Assembly (NCBI GenBank): GCA_945916235.1
Contig: CAMEGQ010000001.1
Coordinates: 1-64,000, forward strand
From: an uncultured Porphyromonadaceae bacterium
GTDB taxonomy: Bacteria; Bacteroidota; Bacteroidia; Bacteroidales; Muribaculaceae
Reading direction: 5' to 3'
DNA length: 64,000 bases
The notes under the pieces were generated by a model. It saw nothing but the letters and a program-made list of their open reading frames with translations. It made no database searches and was not told where the DNA came from. Below, piece by piece: positions 7,943-17,400 of this stretch. The stretch's first letter is position 1. Each line of letters opens with the position of its first letter. Both the position numbers and the translations under genes were made by a program.

Positions 7943-9022
7943 ATGAATATCGGAGCAGATTCTTTTCCCAAGGAGTTTAATATGGTAGGGTCGCCAGTGG
8001 TGCTTGTGCTGAGCGATGTGTTGAGTAGCTTCCCTGTGGGGAGCACCTTCCGCCAGGTGGAGATTACGGTAACGGGAGTTGTGGAAGGCGAAGGTGAAAC
8101 GCAGTCGTATGTTTACCTGGTTGACGCAAGCAGCGACCGGCTGAATGTGGATATAGCCTCTGCGCTACGCAGTATGTTGTTCAATATTGGTTATGGTTCA
8201 ACGTGGCTTGATAGGGATGTGATAAACTATCCGTCGGTGACGTTCCGCGTGGATTACCGCACGAAGTATATGGTGGATGGTGAAATCTATTACGGAGAAA
8301 GCCAGCTGTATAATGCCGGATGCCGTGCGGTACCAGGGCGTATTAGTGAGATGGACCGTCTGCGTATCAATGGCCATGTGGCTGACTACTACAACCTACT
8401 GCGCTTTACCACCAAGCCTTCTGACGGCATAGAAATTGTGCCTGTGGGTGAGAATGTGGTGACGCACTCCGTCGGGAAGTTGTCTGGCGTGGTTGGCCAG
8501 ACCTATAAGGTCGATGTAGCAGGCGTGCACTCCTTGGCCGATGGCCGTAAGGTGTATGGTGTGGTGGATGATGGTACACTCTTCTCGCTGCGGTTCCTTA
8601 ACTCGATGGGTGTACTTGATACCGCCACGGCGATATGTAAGGAGGCGCTGAGTTACAGCGTACAGACGGAAGGCTACAACCTGACCACCGCACCGAGCAA
8701 CAGATTGCCCTCTGGTATGGAGGCGCTGAAGAGCGGCGGGCGTGGCAAGCTGGCACTGAGCAGCGGATTTGTGAACCGCCAGTGGGCCGACTGGTGGGCT
8801 GAGGAGGTGATGCGCACCACCAAGTGCTGGATTAAGTATGGCTATCAATATAGTACAAACGGCAATAAGTATGATGACCTTCCGCTGTGGTTGCCCTGTA
8901 TTCTCACCCCCAAGGATGAGGATATTGTGGTGTACGACCGCAGTAGTCAGGGGCTTTGCTACGTAGAGTTTGAAGCGGAGATTGGCATCGAAGGAAGCCT
9001 TCTGCGAACGGTTATTCATTAG
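7943..9022 (+). CDS. Probable tail-associated virion protein, 359 residues
   Basis: Starts MNIGADSFPKEFNMVGSPVVLVLSD. The regular strand-rich pattern, with a domain giving YLVDASSDRLNVDIASALRSML, suggests a baseplate or tail protein. The leader holds the CACTAATAACTAAC repeat found before other genes of this phage. Last gene of the late unit; E2 begins about 80 bases downstream. Family not recognised with certainty. Confidence 0.5.
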   Translation: MNIGADSFPKEFNMVGSPVVLVLSDVLSSFPVGSTFRQVEITVTGVVEGEGETQSYVYLVDASSDRLNVDIASALRSMLFNIGYGSTWLDRDVINYPSVTFRVDYRTKYMVDGEIYYGESQLYNAGCRAVPGRISEMDRLRINGHVADYYNLLRFTTKPSDGIEIVPVGENVVTHSVGKLSGVVGQTYKVDVAGVHSLADGRKVYGVVDDGTLFSLRFLNSMGVLDTATAICKEALSYSVQTEGYNLTTAPSNRLPSGMEALKSGGRGKLALSSGFVNRQWADWWAEEVMRTTKCWIKYGYQYSTNGNKYDDLPLWLPCILTPKDEDIVVYDRSSQGLCYVEFEAEIGIEGSLLRTVIH

Positions 9023-9100
9023 TGTTTTTAGAAAGAAATTTGTAAAAACGATAATTTATCTTCAAATATAGAAATTAAATGAATTTAATTCATAAAATAT

Positions 9101-9147
9101 GCGCCGTGGAAACCACGATGTCTTTAGCATCGTGAGGGAAACGGCGC
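9101..9147. repeat. E2 left-end hairpin
   Basis: Outer stem GCGCCGT/ACGGCGC, inner stem CACGATG/CATCGTG, loop TCTTTAG, with GAAA-containing internal loops on both sides. The E4 left end has different stem bases but the same loop and GAAA bulges, i.e. compensatory change. The element's exact outer boundary should lie a few bases left of 9101. Confidence 0.8.
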
Positions 9148-9151
9148 TGCA

Positions 9152-9567
9152 TTATCCCTGGTTTTCGATATAATGTTTCACAGTCTATTGACTGACGTTT
9201 CCAATCGTTGATACGAAGTAACCGTCGGTCCAAAATGTTCTTTCTCTCCAGTATATCCGCCGGAGCACGGACTCTTTTTCTTTCCATATCCTGTATGTCG
9301 TTTCTTGTTTCAATTTCCTAACTATCTGTAGCGGTGACATCTTGGGAGGAGCCGATACGAGTAAGTGTACATGGTCTTTGTCCGTTTCCATCACTTCGAT
9401 GCAAAAGTCGCTGTTTGCGGCCACTTGCTGAAGGGCATTATTCACGGAATTATCCTGGTATATAAATACATTATCAAGCATCACACGCCTTCGGTACTTA
9501 TATACCAGGATGATGTGATACTTGATAAGGTATTTGGAGTGGTTGGATGAGATGTACTCTTTCTGTC
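9152..9567 (-). pseudogene. tnpA: Broken IS200-type TnpA, Y1 transposase (E2)
   Basis: Reads as IS200 TnpA: EYISSNHSKYLIKYHIILV, then DKDHVHLLVSAPP with the HxH-type motif (HVHLLV), and ERTFWTDGYFVSTIGNVSQ. A TAG after SQ replaces the GAG codon kept in E4, cutting off the last ten residues (ending HYIENQG). The ATG found in E3 (KMLKEY) is AGA here, so the native start is gone. The catalytic tyrosine would lie in the lost HYIENQ helix. Probably non-functional. Confidence 0.85.
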
Positions 9568-9588
9568 TCTTTCCGTCGGTGTTTAGTG

Positions 9589-9696
9589 CTACATAAAGAA
9601 CTTATCTCCAGGCTTCCTTACTCTGAGGTAGTAGAGGTACATCCCTCCGAACAGGAACACGCAGAATGCTACGCACTGATATAATGTCTCAATCAT
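9589..9696 (-). CDS. 35-residue membrane peptide (E2)
   Basis: Same peptide as in E1, E3 and E4: MIETLYQ, one hydrophobic segment with CVF and LFGGMYLYY, basic tail ending GDKFFM. Its stop lies just upstream of the tnpA remnant. Strict length conservation across copies argues for a real protein. Confidence 0.7.
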   Translation of the reverse strand: MIETLYQCVAFCVFLFGGMYLYYLRVRKPGDKFFM

Positions 9697-9714
9697 GGTT
9701 CACGAGTTATTACG

Positions 9715-10089
9715 TTATACAATAGGATTCACTTGCTCCAGTTCCATGTTATCAAGGTACTCGATAAGGAACTCATGTAGCGTGGTGGGTTTGAGAACGC
9801 CACCGATGCCACTTACATAGATGGTCTTGTCCTCCAGGTCAGCGCAGTAGATGGCATCGAGCATGACATCATCCGTATAGCCTCGCTCAAGTTCGATGCG
9901 TACCATGGGCAGCAGCTCCATCAGCTCGCGCCTTACAGTGTATTCGGTCTTGAAATTGTTGTAGCATACGGTTGCATGGATGCAAAGCACCGATTCCTTG
10001 ACGTGCAATGATCTGAGCGACTGGCCGAAGTACTCCCTCAGCGTCTGTTCTACCCGTTCTCTGGTCATGGTTTCGCTGTTCGTCTTCAT
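9715..10089 (-). CDS. 124-residue passenger protein (E2)
   Basis: Full-length member of the family also found at 2377, 22545 and 32094. It differs from the others at a few scattered residues (SETMTRERVEQTL; DNMELEQVNP), so it has had time to drift while staying open. Coupled by an ATGA overlap to the 78-residue gene upstream. No recognised domain. Confidence 0.8.
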   Translation of the reverse strand: MKTNSETMTRERVEQTLREYFGQSLRSLHVKESVLCIHATVCYNNFKTEYTVRRELMELLPMVRIELERGYTDDVMLDAIYCADLEDKTIYVSGIGGVLKPTTLHEFLIEYLDNMELEQVNPIV

Positions 10090-10322
10090 ACGCGGCCCTC
10101 CCTTGCACTAAGTTGTCTGACAAATCTCATGGCCCGGTAGTGTTGGCCATCCACCTCTAAGGGGATGAACATTACTTCCTTCATTCCGTCACTGTGTACA
10201 CACTTGCCGATTGTACCGTCGGCTACCTGGATGGTGGAGATGACGGTTGCTCCACGGAACGCCTGCATGATCCGCTCACACGATGCGATGCGCTGCGCTT
10301 CGATTCTTGATTTCTTTCTCAT
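10086..10322 (-). CDS. 78-residue passenger protein (E2)
   Basis: MRKKSRIEAQRIASCERIMQ start, then a beta-type segment (VISTIQVADGTIGKCV, EVMFIPLEVDGQHYRAM) and a basic end (RQLSAREGRV). The basic N-terminal helix resembles small DNA- or RNA-binding proteins, but no family is recognised. Lies between the 97- and 124-residue genes in every intact copy. Confidence 0.75.
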   Translation of the reverse strand: MRKKSRIEAQRIASCERIMQAFRGATVISTIQVADGTIGKCVHSDGMKEVMFIPLEVDGQHYRAMRFVRQLSAREGRV

Positions 10323-10364
10323 AATACAATATGTTTTTGGGTTGATGTTCCTATACCTATTATA

Positions 10365-10658
10365 TTACACAGCGAAGCGAGCGTAGCGGCGGCCATAGTC
10401 GGCTGCCCAGTCGTTCCTACCGAAGCGTACCTTGGAGTAGGCCATGCGGTTCCGCTCGTCGTACTTCTTCCAGTAGTCCTTCTCCTTGCGGACGATGGCG
10501 CAAGCGTATGAACCGGCATTGGTCTTGCGAAGATTCTCCCAAGCCTTCTTCCATGCCCAACGGAGGCATTCGCCAAAGGTCATGCTGTCAGAATGCTTGC
10601 GGTAGCAACGCCAAGCCATCTTAAAAATCTCGCTCTTGTTGAAGTTCTTTGCTCTCAT
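10365..10658 (-). CDS. 97-residue basic, aromatic-rich passenger protein (E2)
   Basis: MRAKNFNKSEIFKMAWRCYRK start chosen because the -7 box (10686-10694 in reverse) would put transcription start near 10680, making the upstream ATG at 10682 leaderless. The other copies also begin at MRA. Rich in Trp, Tyr, Arg and Lys (DYWKKYDERNRMAYSKVRFGRNDW). First gene of the passenger operon. No recognised family; possibly nucleic-acid binding from charge alone. Confidence 0.75.
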   Translation of the reverse strand: MRAKNFNKSEIFKMAWRCYRKHSDSMTFGECLRWAWKKAWENLRKTNAGSYACAIVRKEKDYWKKYDERNRMAYSKVRFGRNDWAADYGRRYARFAV

Positions 10659-10685
10659 ATCGCTAATTGTTTTGGTTTTCATGGT

Positions 10686-10799
10686 GCAAATGTATAAACA
10701 TGATTATTCATATCAAAACAATTAGGTAAATATGTTTATTCTATTAATATTATTTAGCATATATATGATTATTCATTTTGATATTTGATGTATATTTGC
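10686..10799. promoter_or_regulatory. E2 divergent promoters and operators
   Basis: Passenger -7 box TACATTTGC on the minus strand (10686-10694) and XRE-tnpB -7 box TATATTTGC on the plus strand (10791-10799). A 12-bp direct repeat ATGATTATTCAT lies at 10700-10711 and 10765-10776, one next to each promoter. This sequence is absent from the E1, E3 and E4 promoter regions. Confidence 0.75.
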
Positions 10800-10828
10800 A
10801 GAGAAAAATCAAAAAACATACATATAAT

Positions 10829-11098
10829 ATGGATAGAATAAAAGAACTAATCAAAGAGAAAGGAATGACTCAAGAACAATTTGCGTCAAAACTTGGTGTT
10901 ACAAGAATATCAGTAGTAAAGACGCTTGCTGGTAATCCATCAGTAGATACACTAAGGAAAATGGCAAATGTTCTTGGCGTTCCTATGTGGCAACTATTTG
11001 CAACAAAGGATGAAGTGATTGGTGAACAATCAAACACTATCACATGCCCCAAATGCGGCGCGCGTTTCAAGCTCGAAGAGGAAACCACTAACGACTAA
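10829..11098 (+). CDS. XRE-family regulator with CPKCG tail (E2)
   Basis: 89 residues from the ATG at 10829 (MDRIKELIKEKGMTQEQF); upstream in-frame starts would place it before its own -7 box. HTH over residues 1-60 (TQEQFASKLGVTRISVVKTL), then GVPMWQLFATKDEV and the CPKCGARFKLEEE tail common to the four copies. Closest to the E4 protein in the N-terminal and LGVPMWQLF-like parts but different in the recognition helix. Likely represses both divergent promoters. Confidence 0.85.
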   Translation: MDRIKELIKEKGMTQEQFASKLGVTRISVVKTLAGNPSVDTLRKMANVLGVPMWQLFATKDEVIGEQSNTITCPKCGARFKLEEETTND

Positions 11099-11109
11099 TC
11101 CCTATCACT

Positions 11110-12360
11110 ATGTTGCGAGGCTACAAATACCGTATCTACCCAACCGAAGAGCAGCAAGTAATCCTTGCCAAGCATTTCGGCTGCGTGCGCTTTGTCTATA
11201 ACTGGGCGCTCGATACAAAGTCTCGCGCATGGAAGGAGGAACAGAAGAACCTCGGAGAGTTTGACTTGGTAAACAAGATGCAACGTGAGCTGAAGAATGA
11301 ATACGAGTGGCTGCGTGAGGTAAACTCTGGAAGCCTTTCGTATGCCATCCGCCAGATGAATGCGGCCTACCAGAACTTCTTCAAGAAAAAAGCCAAGTTC
11401 CCGAACTTCAAGAAGAAATTCGGAACGCAAAGGTTCAACTGTCCTCGTTTTAATAAGGCTGACTTCCGCCACGGACTTCTTGAAATCATGAAGTTCCGTG
11501 GTAAGAATGCCATCCGATGCAAGTTCCATCGACGTTTCTATGGTGAACTGAAGCGTGTCACCATCACTAAGGAGTGTGACGGTAGATACTACGCCTCCTG
11601 CCTGGTAGAAGACAGCTTCACGCCACTACCTCAGAAGAAGGTATTGCGTGAAACTGCCATCGGTATTGATACCGGGTTGACGCATTTCGCAACGCTGTCA
11701 ACCGGCGAAAAGATTGCTTCTCCCAAAATGTCAAAGAACGCTTCGCTGCGGATGGCTCGCTTGCAGCGTTCGCTTTCGCGAAAGAAGAAAGGCTCTTCCA
11801 ATTACGCCAAAGCAAAGCTGCGTATCGCTCGCCTACATTCCAAAGTCGCTCACCGCAGAATCGACTTCCTGCACAAACTCACATACAGACTGACTCACGA
11901 AAGCCAAGTGAGTTGCATCTGTGTAGAGGATCTGAACGTACAGGGGATGATGAAGAACCATCACCTTGCGTACAGTATAGCCGATGCCGGGCTTGGAGAG
12001 TTCTATCGCCAACTCGCCTACAAATGCGATTGGTATGGCGTAGCCTACCGAGTGATTGACCGCTTCGCTCCATCGAGCAAGCTGTGTCACCATTGCGGCC
12101 ATCGGATGAACAAAATGCCGCTATCTGTGCGGAGGTGGACGTGCCCGGAATGTGGCACCCACCATGACCGAGACATCAACGCGGCTAATAATATTAAAGA
12201 ATTTGGCCTAATGGCCCTACCCGTGCAACGCGGGGAAGTCAAGCCTGTGGAGAAGCCTCCCGTGGACGACCGTGCTACTATGCACCTAAGAAGCGATGCT
12301 CCTAAGAAGCAGGAAAAGTCTGTGAGAGCTATCTCGCAAGCCGATAAGTCTTTAGCTTAG
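11110..12360 (+). CDS. tnpB: TnpB nuclease (E2 copy)
   Basis: 416 residues, near-identical to the E1 copy. Intact IGIDTG, CVEDLN, CHHCG/CPECG and HDRDINAANNI motifs. Begins 11 bases after the XRE stop. The stop at 12358-12360 lies in the right-end hairpin, so the last coding bases double as the transposon end and probably as part of the omega RNA scaffold. Apparently active, whereas its tnpA partner is broken. Confidence 0.95.
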   Translation: MLRGYKYRIYPTEEQQVILAKHFGCVRFVYNWALDTKSRAWKEEQKNLGEFDLVNKMQRELKNEYEWLREVNSGSLSYAIRQMNAAYQNFFKKKAKFPNFKKKFGTQRFNCPRFNKADFRHGLLEIMKFRGKNAIRCKFHRRFYGELKRVTITKECDGRYYASCLVEDSFTPLPQKKVLRETAIGIDTGLTHFATLSTGEKIASPKMSKNASLRMARLQRSLSRKKKGSSNYAKAKLRIARLHSKVAHRRIDFLHKLTYRLTHESQVSCICVEDLNVQGMMKNHHLAYSIADAGLGEFYRQLAYKCDWYGVAYRVIDRFAPSSKLCHHCGHRMNKMPLSVRRWTCPECGTHHDRDINAANNIKEFGLMALPVQRGEVKPVEKPPVDDRATMHLRSDAPKKQEKSVRAISQADKSLA

Positions 12361-12371
12361 CGGTCGTTGAC
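12341..12371 (+). repeat. E2 right-end hairpin and boundary
   Basis: CCGATAAG-TCTTTAG-CTTAGCGG (12341-12363) followed by TCGTTGAC; the shared sequence of the four right ends stops at 12371. A second inverted repeat TGTGAGA/TCTCGCA lies just upstream within tnpB. Confidence 0.75.
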
Positions 12372-13097
12372 AAACTCTGACTCACCAGTACCGTAGCGAT
12401 GTACGCTCCTTGTCAAATCGTGCTTGGTGGCTACGTTCTCCAGCTTCTTCTCCAGCTGCTCCACGCGGTCGGCCAATCGGACTACCTGTTCAATCAGCTT
12501 GCGGTTCTCTGCCAGTAGAGCCTTCAAGGGGTCTTCAATCGCCTCTTCCGTCTTACGGCTTGATTTCGCACGCTTATTGACTACTTTCATTCGATCCTTC
12601 TTGTCCTCCGACCCCCACGATGGATCGTCAAGGAAGTGGCTCATGGGGAGATTGGTCACGCGGCAGAGGCAGAGGAAATCATCGACTGTGAAATTGTTCG
12701 CCTGTTGCTCGCTGTAGAACTTCTTGAACTTGTTGAAGCTGATATTCATTCTGGAGGCTATCTCCGTAACGGCCAGGTGCGGCTTGCAGCATCGGCCACA
12801 GGTTCGGATGTGATCGTAGTGGAACACCACGGGGCGGAACTTGGCTTCGGTGATGGCGATGGTATCGGCTGTGCGGTAGCGCTCCTCCTCGCCGTCTAAG
12901 GTGAGGAAGGCGCGGAAGGGGATGCGGAAGAGGTTGCACACCTTGACCAAATCTCGCACACGGATGGTACCCTGTGAGGTCCAGTGCTTGAAGGTGTTGA
13001 CCGGCAGGTCTAACCTGGCGCACAGCGCACGCAGCGAAAGGCCCACCACTTCGGGCAGGTGGGCTATCATCACCTTGTTGAGAGCGACTTCCTTCAT
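12357..13097 (-). CDS. Two-HTH transcription regulator with coiled coil, C-terminus altered by E2
   Basis: 246 residues. Two Cro/C1-like helix-turn-helix segments, about residues 15-60 (LSLRALCARLDLPVNTFKHW) and 105-150 (AVTEIASRMNISFNKFKKF), each followed by a FRIPFRAFL / TNLPMSHFL motif. Then a basic linker and a coiled coil (ENRKLIEQVVRLADRVEQLEKKL). CGRCC near residue 100 could bind metal. Its promoter region carries an exact copy of the 18-bp operator. The final residues (VNDR and stop) come from E2's right end, so the native C-terminus has been replaced. Best candidate for the phage's lysogeny-type or early regulator. Confidence 0.75.
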   Translation of the reverse strand: MKEVALNKVMIAHLPEVVGLSLRALCARLDLPVNTFKHWTSQGTIRVRDLVKVCNLFRIPFRAFLTLDGEEERYRTADTIAITEAKFRPVVFHYDHIRTCGRCCKPHLAVTEIASRMNISFNKFKKFYSEQQANNFTVDDFLCLCRVTNLPMSHFLDDPSWGSEDKKDRMKVVNKRAKSSRKTEEAIEDPLKALLAENRKLIEQVVRLADRVEQLEKKLENVATKHDLTRSVHRYGTGESEFVNDR

Positions 13098-13133
13098 CTT
13101 TAAATCCTCCTTGAAAATCTATATTTCGTTAAA

Positions 13134-13151
13134 TATTTCGTGATTTCGCAC
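13134..13151 (-). promoter_or_regulatory. 18-bp operator, copy 1
   Basis: Reverse complement of GTGCGAAATCACGAAATA, in the divergent region between the two-HTH regulator and the 13209 gene. Exact matches or single-base variants lie at 18773, 18806 and 39770, near other promoters. Confidence 0.8.
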
Positions 13152-13208
13152 GAAACTCTTGGCAGTTATGTTTATTTATCGCACATTTGCACTTCAAATA
13201 TAGTGATT

Positions 13209-13664
13209 ATGAACGGACAAGTAAAGGAAAAGGACGAAAAAAATGCAAAACCGATACTTTCGTATCGGTCCGCACTGCCTGCCGACCGCAAGATTCATTT
13301 TGGGTTCTGCGAGTTCCTGAAGGGGTATGGCGCCTCGTTTTACACCATGCGCGACCGCATCATCTACGGCACCTCGCCGATTGATGTCTGGGAGCTACGT
13401 GGGGTGGATGGGATGCTTCGCGACTATGCGCCAGACTATAACGGGCTGTTGTGCGAGTACTTCGATACGCTGTCGCCAGAAGAGCGTGGGCGTTTCGTGA
13501 ACTACATGATTGAGACGGGAGGCATGGGCCGGACCAGCTGCTACGCCCGTTTCAGAACCTTTAATTTTGCCCCGTGGGAGATGCGCGGCCTCTTGGCCTT
13601 GGAGCAGCTCTATTTGGAGAGGCTGAAGGGCGAGGCTGAACCGCAAGAAAACGCCCCGGCCTAA
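13209..13664 (+). CDS. Hypothetical protein, 151 residues
   Basis: Start at 13209 (MNGQVKEKDEKNAKPILSY) lies 19 bases after a CACATTTGC -7-like box (13182-13190); earlier in-frame starts precede it. Contains GFCEFLKGYGASFYTMRDRI and many acidic/aromatic residues; no domain recognised. First gene of the rightward replication region and divergent from the two-HTH regulator, the classic position for a gene controlled by it. Confidence 0.65.
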   Translation: MNGQVKEKDEKNAKPILSYRSALPADRKIHFGFCEFLKGYGASFYTMRDRIIYGTSPIDVWELRGVDGMLRDYAPDYNGLLCEYFDTLSPEERGRFVNYMIETGGMGRTSCYARFRTFNFAPWEMRGLLALEQLYLERLKGEAEPQENAPA

Positions 13665-13738
13665 GCCGAGGGCGATGACTGTGGCGCCACAAGGCGGCCC
13701 AATCATTATAAATTATAAATTGTAAATTAGAAACAGGT

Positions 13739-14371
13739 ATGACGATAGATTTTACACACTCCGAATGGGAGGCCAGCACGATGCCTGATGGGTCGGTGAT
13801 GGTGACATTTAAGGAAGGCCAGACCTACGTGGTGAAGAACGATGGCGTGACGGGCTACGACTTTGTGGTGCCCTACTTGGAAGAGATTCGCCGACACTAT
13901 CCGGGACATATCGAGGCAGCTGACATGTTGCTTAACCGCATGCTGGGCGACCAGTATATCTATATCCAGAAGAACAAACGGGTTTATGAGTCCTACCTGG
14001 CGGTGGTGAGTCTGAACTGCGCTTTCGGCAACTTGGACCATCAGGCCGACCGCGAGAGTACGGGCAACTACCATCCTGAGTTTTCGGGCTGTCCCTTCCG
14101 CGCCTTATGCCCCTTTAACGGTTACGCCACACGCAATGCAGGCAAGCGCACCGTCTGCTGCAACCCCTACTATGAAACGGGTCTGTCGAAGCGTGAGCTG
14201 GATATTGCTTACCGCTTGATCAACTCAGAGATGAGCGTGGCCGAGATAGCCGCTACGTGCAACATCAGCACCGGCCATTGCAAGGCGGTGTGTAACGACA
14301 TCTACAAGCACTTCGGCATCAACTCGCGCCAAGAGCTGATTCAACGCCTGAAGAATAAACGGATATTCTAA
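13739..14371 (+). CDS. Cys-rich protein with C-terminal LuxR/sigma-type HTH
   Basis: 210 residues. The middle holds a Cys cluster (SGCPFRALCPFNGYAT...RTVCCNPYY) that could bind zinc or an Fe-S centre. The C-terminal 65 residues are a GerE-like HTH (LSKRELDIAYRLINSEMSVAEIA...GHCKAVCNDIYKHFGINSRQELIQRL). Similar regulators occur in Bacteroides mobile elements. Transcription factor role likely; target unknown. Confidence 0.65.
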   Translation: MTIDFTHSEWEASTMPDGSVMVTFKEGQTYVVKNDGVTGYDFVVPYLEEIRRHYPGHIEAADMLLNRMLGDQYIYIQKNKRVYESYLAVVSLNCAFGNLDHQADRESTGNYHPEFSGCPFRALCPFNGYATRNAGKRTVCCNPYYETGLSKRELDIAYRLINSEMSVAEIAATCNISTGHCKAVCNDIYKHFGINSRQELIQRLKNKRIF

Positions 14372-14437
14372 TCCCCATCGAAAAGACTCATCACTAATCT
14401 CTCACACGAAATACTCATCACTAAATCCCCCCTCACC

Positions 14438-17400
14438 ATGTTATCCGAAGAGACCATCCGACAACTCAACCTGGTGCCACTGACCGACGTCATGGAGCAC
14501 CTGGGACACTCCATCGTGCGCAAGACCAAGAAGGCTGCGTTCTACCTCTGTCCGTTTCATGCCGAGACGGATGCCAGCTTCAAGGTGGATTTCCCTGGGT
14601 GTGCCAAGGATGGGGGATTGCCGGGGTTCCACTGCTTTGCATGCGGCAACGAGAATCCGCAGAGCAACGGCCGCGGGGCGATGATGCTCTATGCGGCGCT
14701 GGAGGGATTGGACCTGAAGAAGGGTGAGGAGTTTAATAAGGTGGTCAATGCGCTGGCAAGGATTGGAAATATCACCATCGACGGAGACAACAAGAACGGC
14801 TTCTTTCACCGGGCGCACCAGGCGGAGCATCCGGTGGAGGAGATTCAGTATGTCTATAAGGAGGGCTTTACGAGGGACGAGCTGCGTGCCTTGGGGTGCA
14901 GCATGACGCAGCGCTTCATGCCCGACCTTTCGGCCCATGAGCCGACCGAAGAGGCAGTGATGGGTGCCGACGGTAAGCCGTTGATGCGGTGCGCTTGGGG
15001 TGAGGAGTTTGACGCTAAGATGCTGACCGAACGCTTCAACCTGCGGGCCGTGGAGCAATACACCACCGAACAGCGTGGCGGGAAGAGCTTTGTGGTGAAG
15101 GCGACCGACACCTATCCCGTCTTCGCCTTCGTTTATCAGGATGAAAAGGGGTGGTGGAGCCGCAAGTATGAGCCGCTGTTCCGCCCCGAAGTGGGGAAGG
15201 ATGGCAAGATGGGGCCCAACTATAAATTTACTTGGTGGTATGAGAAGGGCCGCAAGCGCGACTTGGAGCTGTCGCGGATGATCTATGGCGATAACGACGT
15301 GATGGAGGCGCTGGCTACGGGTAAGGTGAAGAGCTGCGACGAGCGAAGACCTGTGATTGAGGTGAAGGAGCGGAGCGGCAAGGATGTGAACACGGTGCGC
15401 AAGTTTGATCGCCTGGTGCTGTGCAGCGGTCCGAGGGATGCTATCAACGTCTATTTTCACAGCAACGCGCACGTCTGCTGGCCGCACAGCGAGGCGGTTC
15501 CCGTCAGCCGTGAACAGGTGAAGAAGCTGCGCAGCATCGCAGCGGAGGTGATTGTGCTCTACGACATCGACCGCACCGGCATCGAGCAGGCCAACCGCCT
15601 GACGCTCGACTGCCTGGAGCTGAAGACGCTCTACCTGCCTGCCGACCTCCAGCTTCGCCGCAGCCAGCGCACGGGGAAGCCCTGCAAGGATGCGGAGGAG
15701 TACTTCAACTGCTACCCCGATGTGCTGAAGGAGAACAAGCGCACACAGGGGATTAACGAACACTTCGCTTCGCTGCTGAAGAGTGCCAAGGAGAAGATGT
15801 TCTGGAAGGCCATCAACCATCGCCATAAAAACGAGTGGGGCGAGGAGGAGCAGGTCTATAAGTACACCCTCTTGGTGGATAGGATGTGCCAGTTCTTAGC
15901 TGCCAGCGGGATGCACCGCTACCGCAAGGATGACACCACCCGCTTTGTCTATGTGTCGGAAGGGTGCAAGGTAGATATTATTCCCGACCGCGACGTAGAG
16001 ACCAAGGCCAAGGAGGTGATGAAGGAGTACCTGAACAACAGCCTCTATTATGGCGACGAGGGATTGCTTAACGCCATCAGCACCTCACGCGGACTGAACG
16101 CCAAGACGCTCTCCGAAATCCCCTTGGCCGACATCGACTTCCGCAGTTACGGTGAGGGGTTCGACTACTTCTTCTTCGGCAATACGGCTGTCAGGGTGAC
16201 AGCCGACGAGGTGCGCAGCGTGCCCTACGCGCAGATGCCCTACATGGTGAACCGCAAGGCCATCCTCGACGAGGTGCACTACAGTTACGAGGACATGAGC
16301 CGTTACTTCGTCATCAAGCCCAACCCCATGATGGAGTCTATACGCAAGCAGTACAAGGCCGACATCTACCACCTGAAGGGGGAGGAGCTGCTGCGCAAGA
16401 AGCGCTGGTTCCGCCAGTACGAGGCCAGCCACCGCTATGTGCTGCAATGGAACACCCCCTTGGAGCAGTGCCCACCACTGATTCAGTGCATCTACGACAT
16501 GAGCCGTATCTATTGGCGCAAGGAGGAGGCGGGCTGCGACCTCAATCCCGAAGAGCGTCAGTTTCAGGACATGCACTTTGTCAACAAGATATTGGGATTG
16601 GGCTACATGCTCTCCCGCTTCCGCACCGACACCCGTCAGCAGATGGTGATGGTGACGGACTACTCTGTGGCCGAGGAGGGTAAATCAAGCGGTCGTAACG
16701 GTAAGTCGATGTTCACCTTCCTGCTCGACCTGGTGCGACGCAACATGTACGTCAGCGGCAAGGATTACCGCAAGAACCCCGGCGACATGGCCAAGAACTT
16801 CTGCGACTTCCAGCTGACGGTGCAATCGGCTGTGATTATTGACGACCTCGACGCAGGGGTGGATGCGGAATCTTTCTATAATAACACCTCGCGCCTATCC
16901 GTGCGCAACCTCTACGAGAACACCGTGCGCCTCTCGCCCGAAGAGACCCCGAAGATGATCATCTCCATGAACCGCCCCTTCAACCTTGCGGCACCCTCTA
17001 CGCATGGCCGCACCTGGCCCATCTTCCTCAGCGACTACTACCACGAGGATGGCATAGCCACCGACGATGAGCGCCGCACGCCCGAAACCAAGTTCGGCTA
17101 CCACATCACCAAGGGATGCAACGACGAGGAGAAGCGTCTGAATATCAACCTGCTCATCTACTGCCTGCAACTCTACTTCCAGTATATTAAGGAGAACAAG
17201 GACGTGATGCGACCGCCCATCGGCGAAGAGGCCAGCATGCGCCTGGCTTATCAGGACATCCCCGACAAGCGCTTCGTAGAGTGGGCCAACGACTACTTCC
17301 GCAACCCGTGGCGCTTTGGCCGGCCTATCTCGCTGCGTGAAATGATGCTCTCGCTGCACGACTACATGGGGGTGCGTATCACCAAGACCGAGACCTCCAC

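Larger units (their letters stand above)
9101..12371 (+). mobile_element. E2: IS200/IS605-like composite element, complete ends
   Basis: About 3.27 kb. Left-end hairpin 9101-9147, broken tnpA (minus), 35-, 124-, 78- and 97-residue passengers (minus), divergent promoters, XRE, tnpB (plus), right-end hairpin 12341-12363, end GTTGAC at 12371. Same plan as E4 and inverted relative to E1 and E3. Its right end fuses to the 3' end of the two-HTH regulator gene and supplies that gene's last four codons and stop. Confidence 0.9.

Noticed and set aside
9152-9567. Functional TnpA in E2
   Set aside because: Nonsense codon before the catalytic tyrosine helix and loss of the native start.
14441-15826. Long minus-strand frame opposite the primase
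   Set aside because: A shadow of the G+C-rich primase gene; no domain, promoter or leader.
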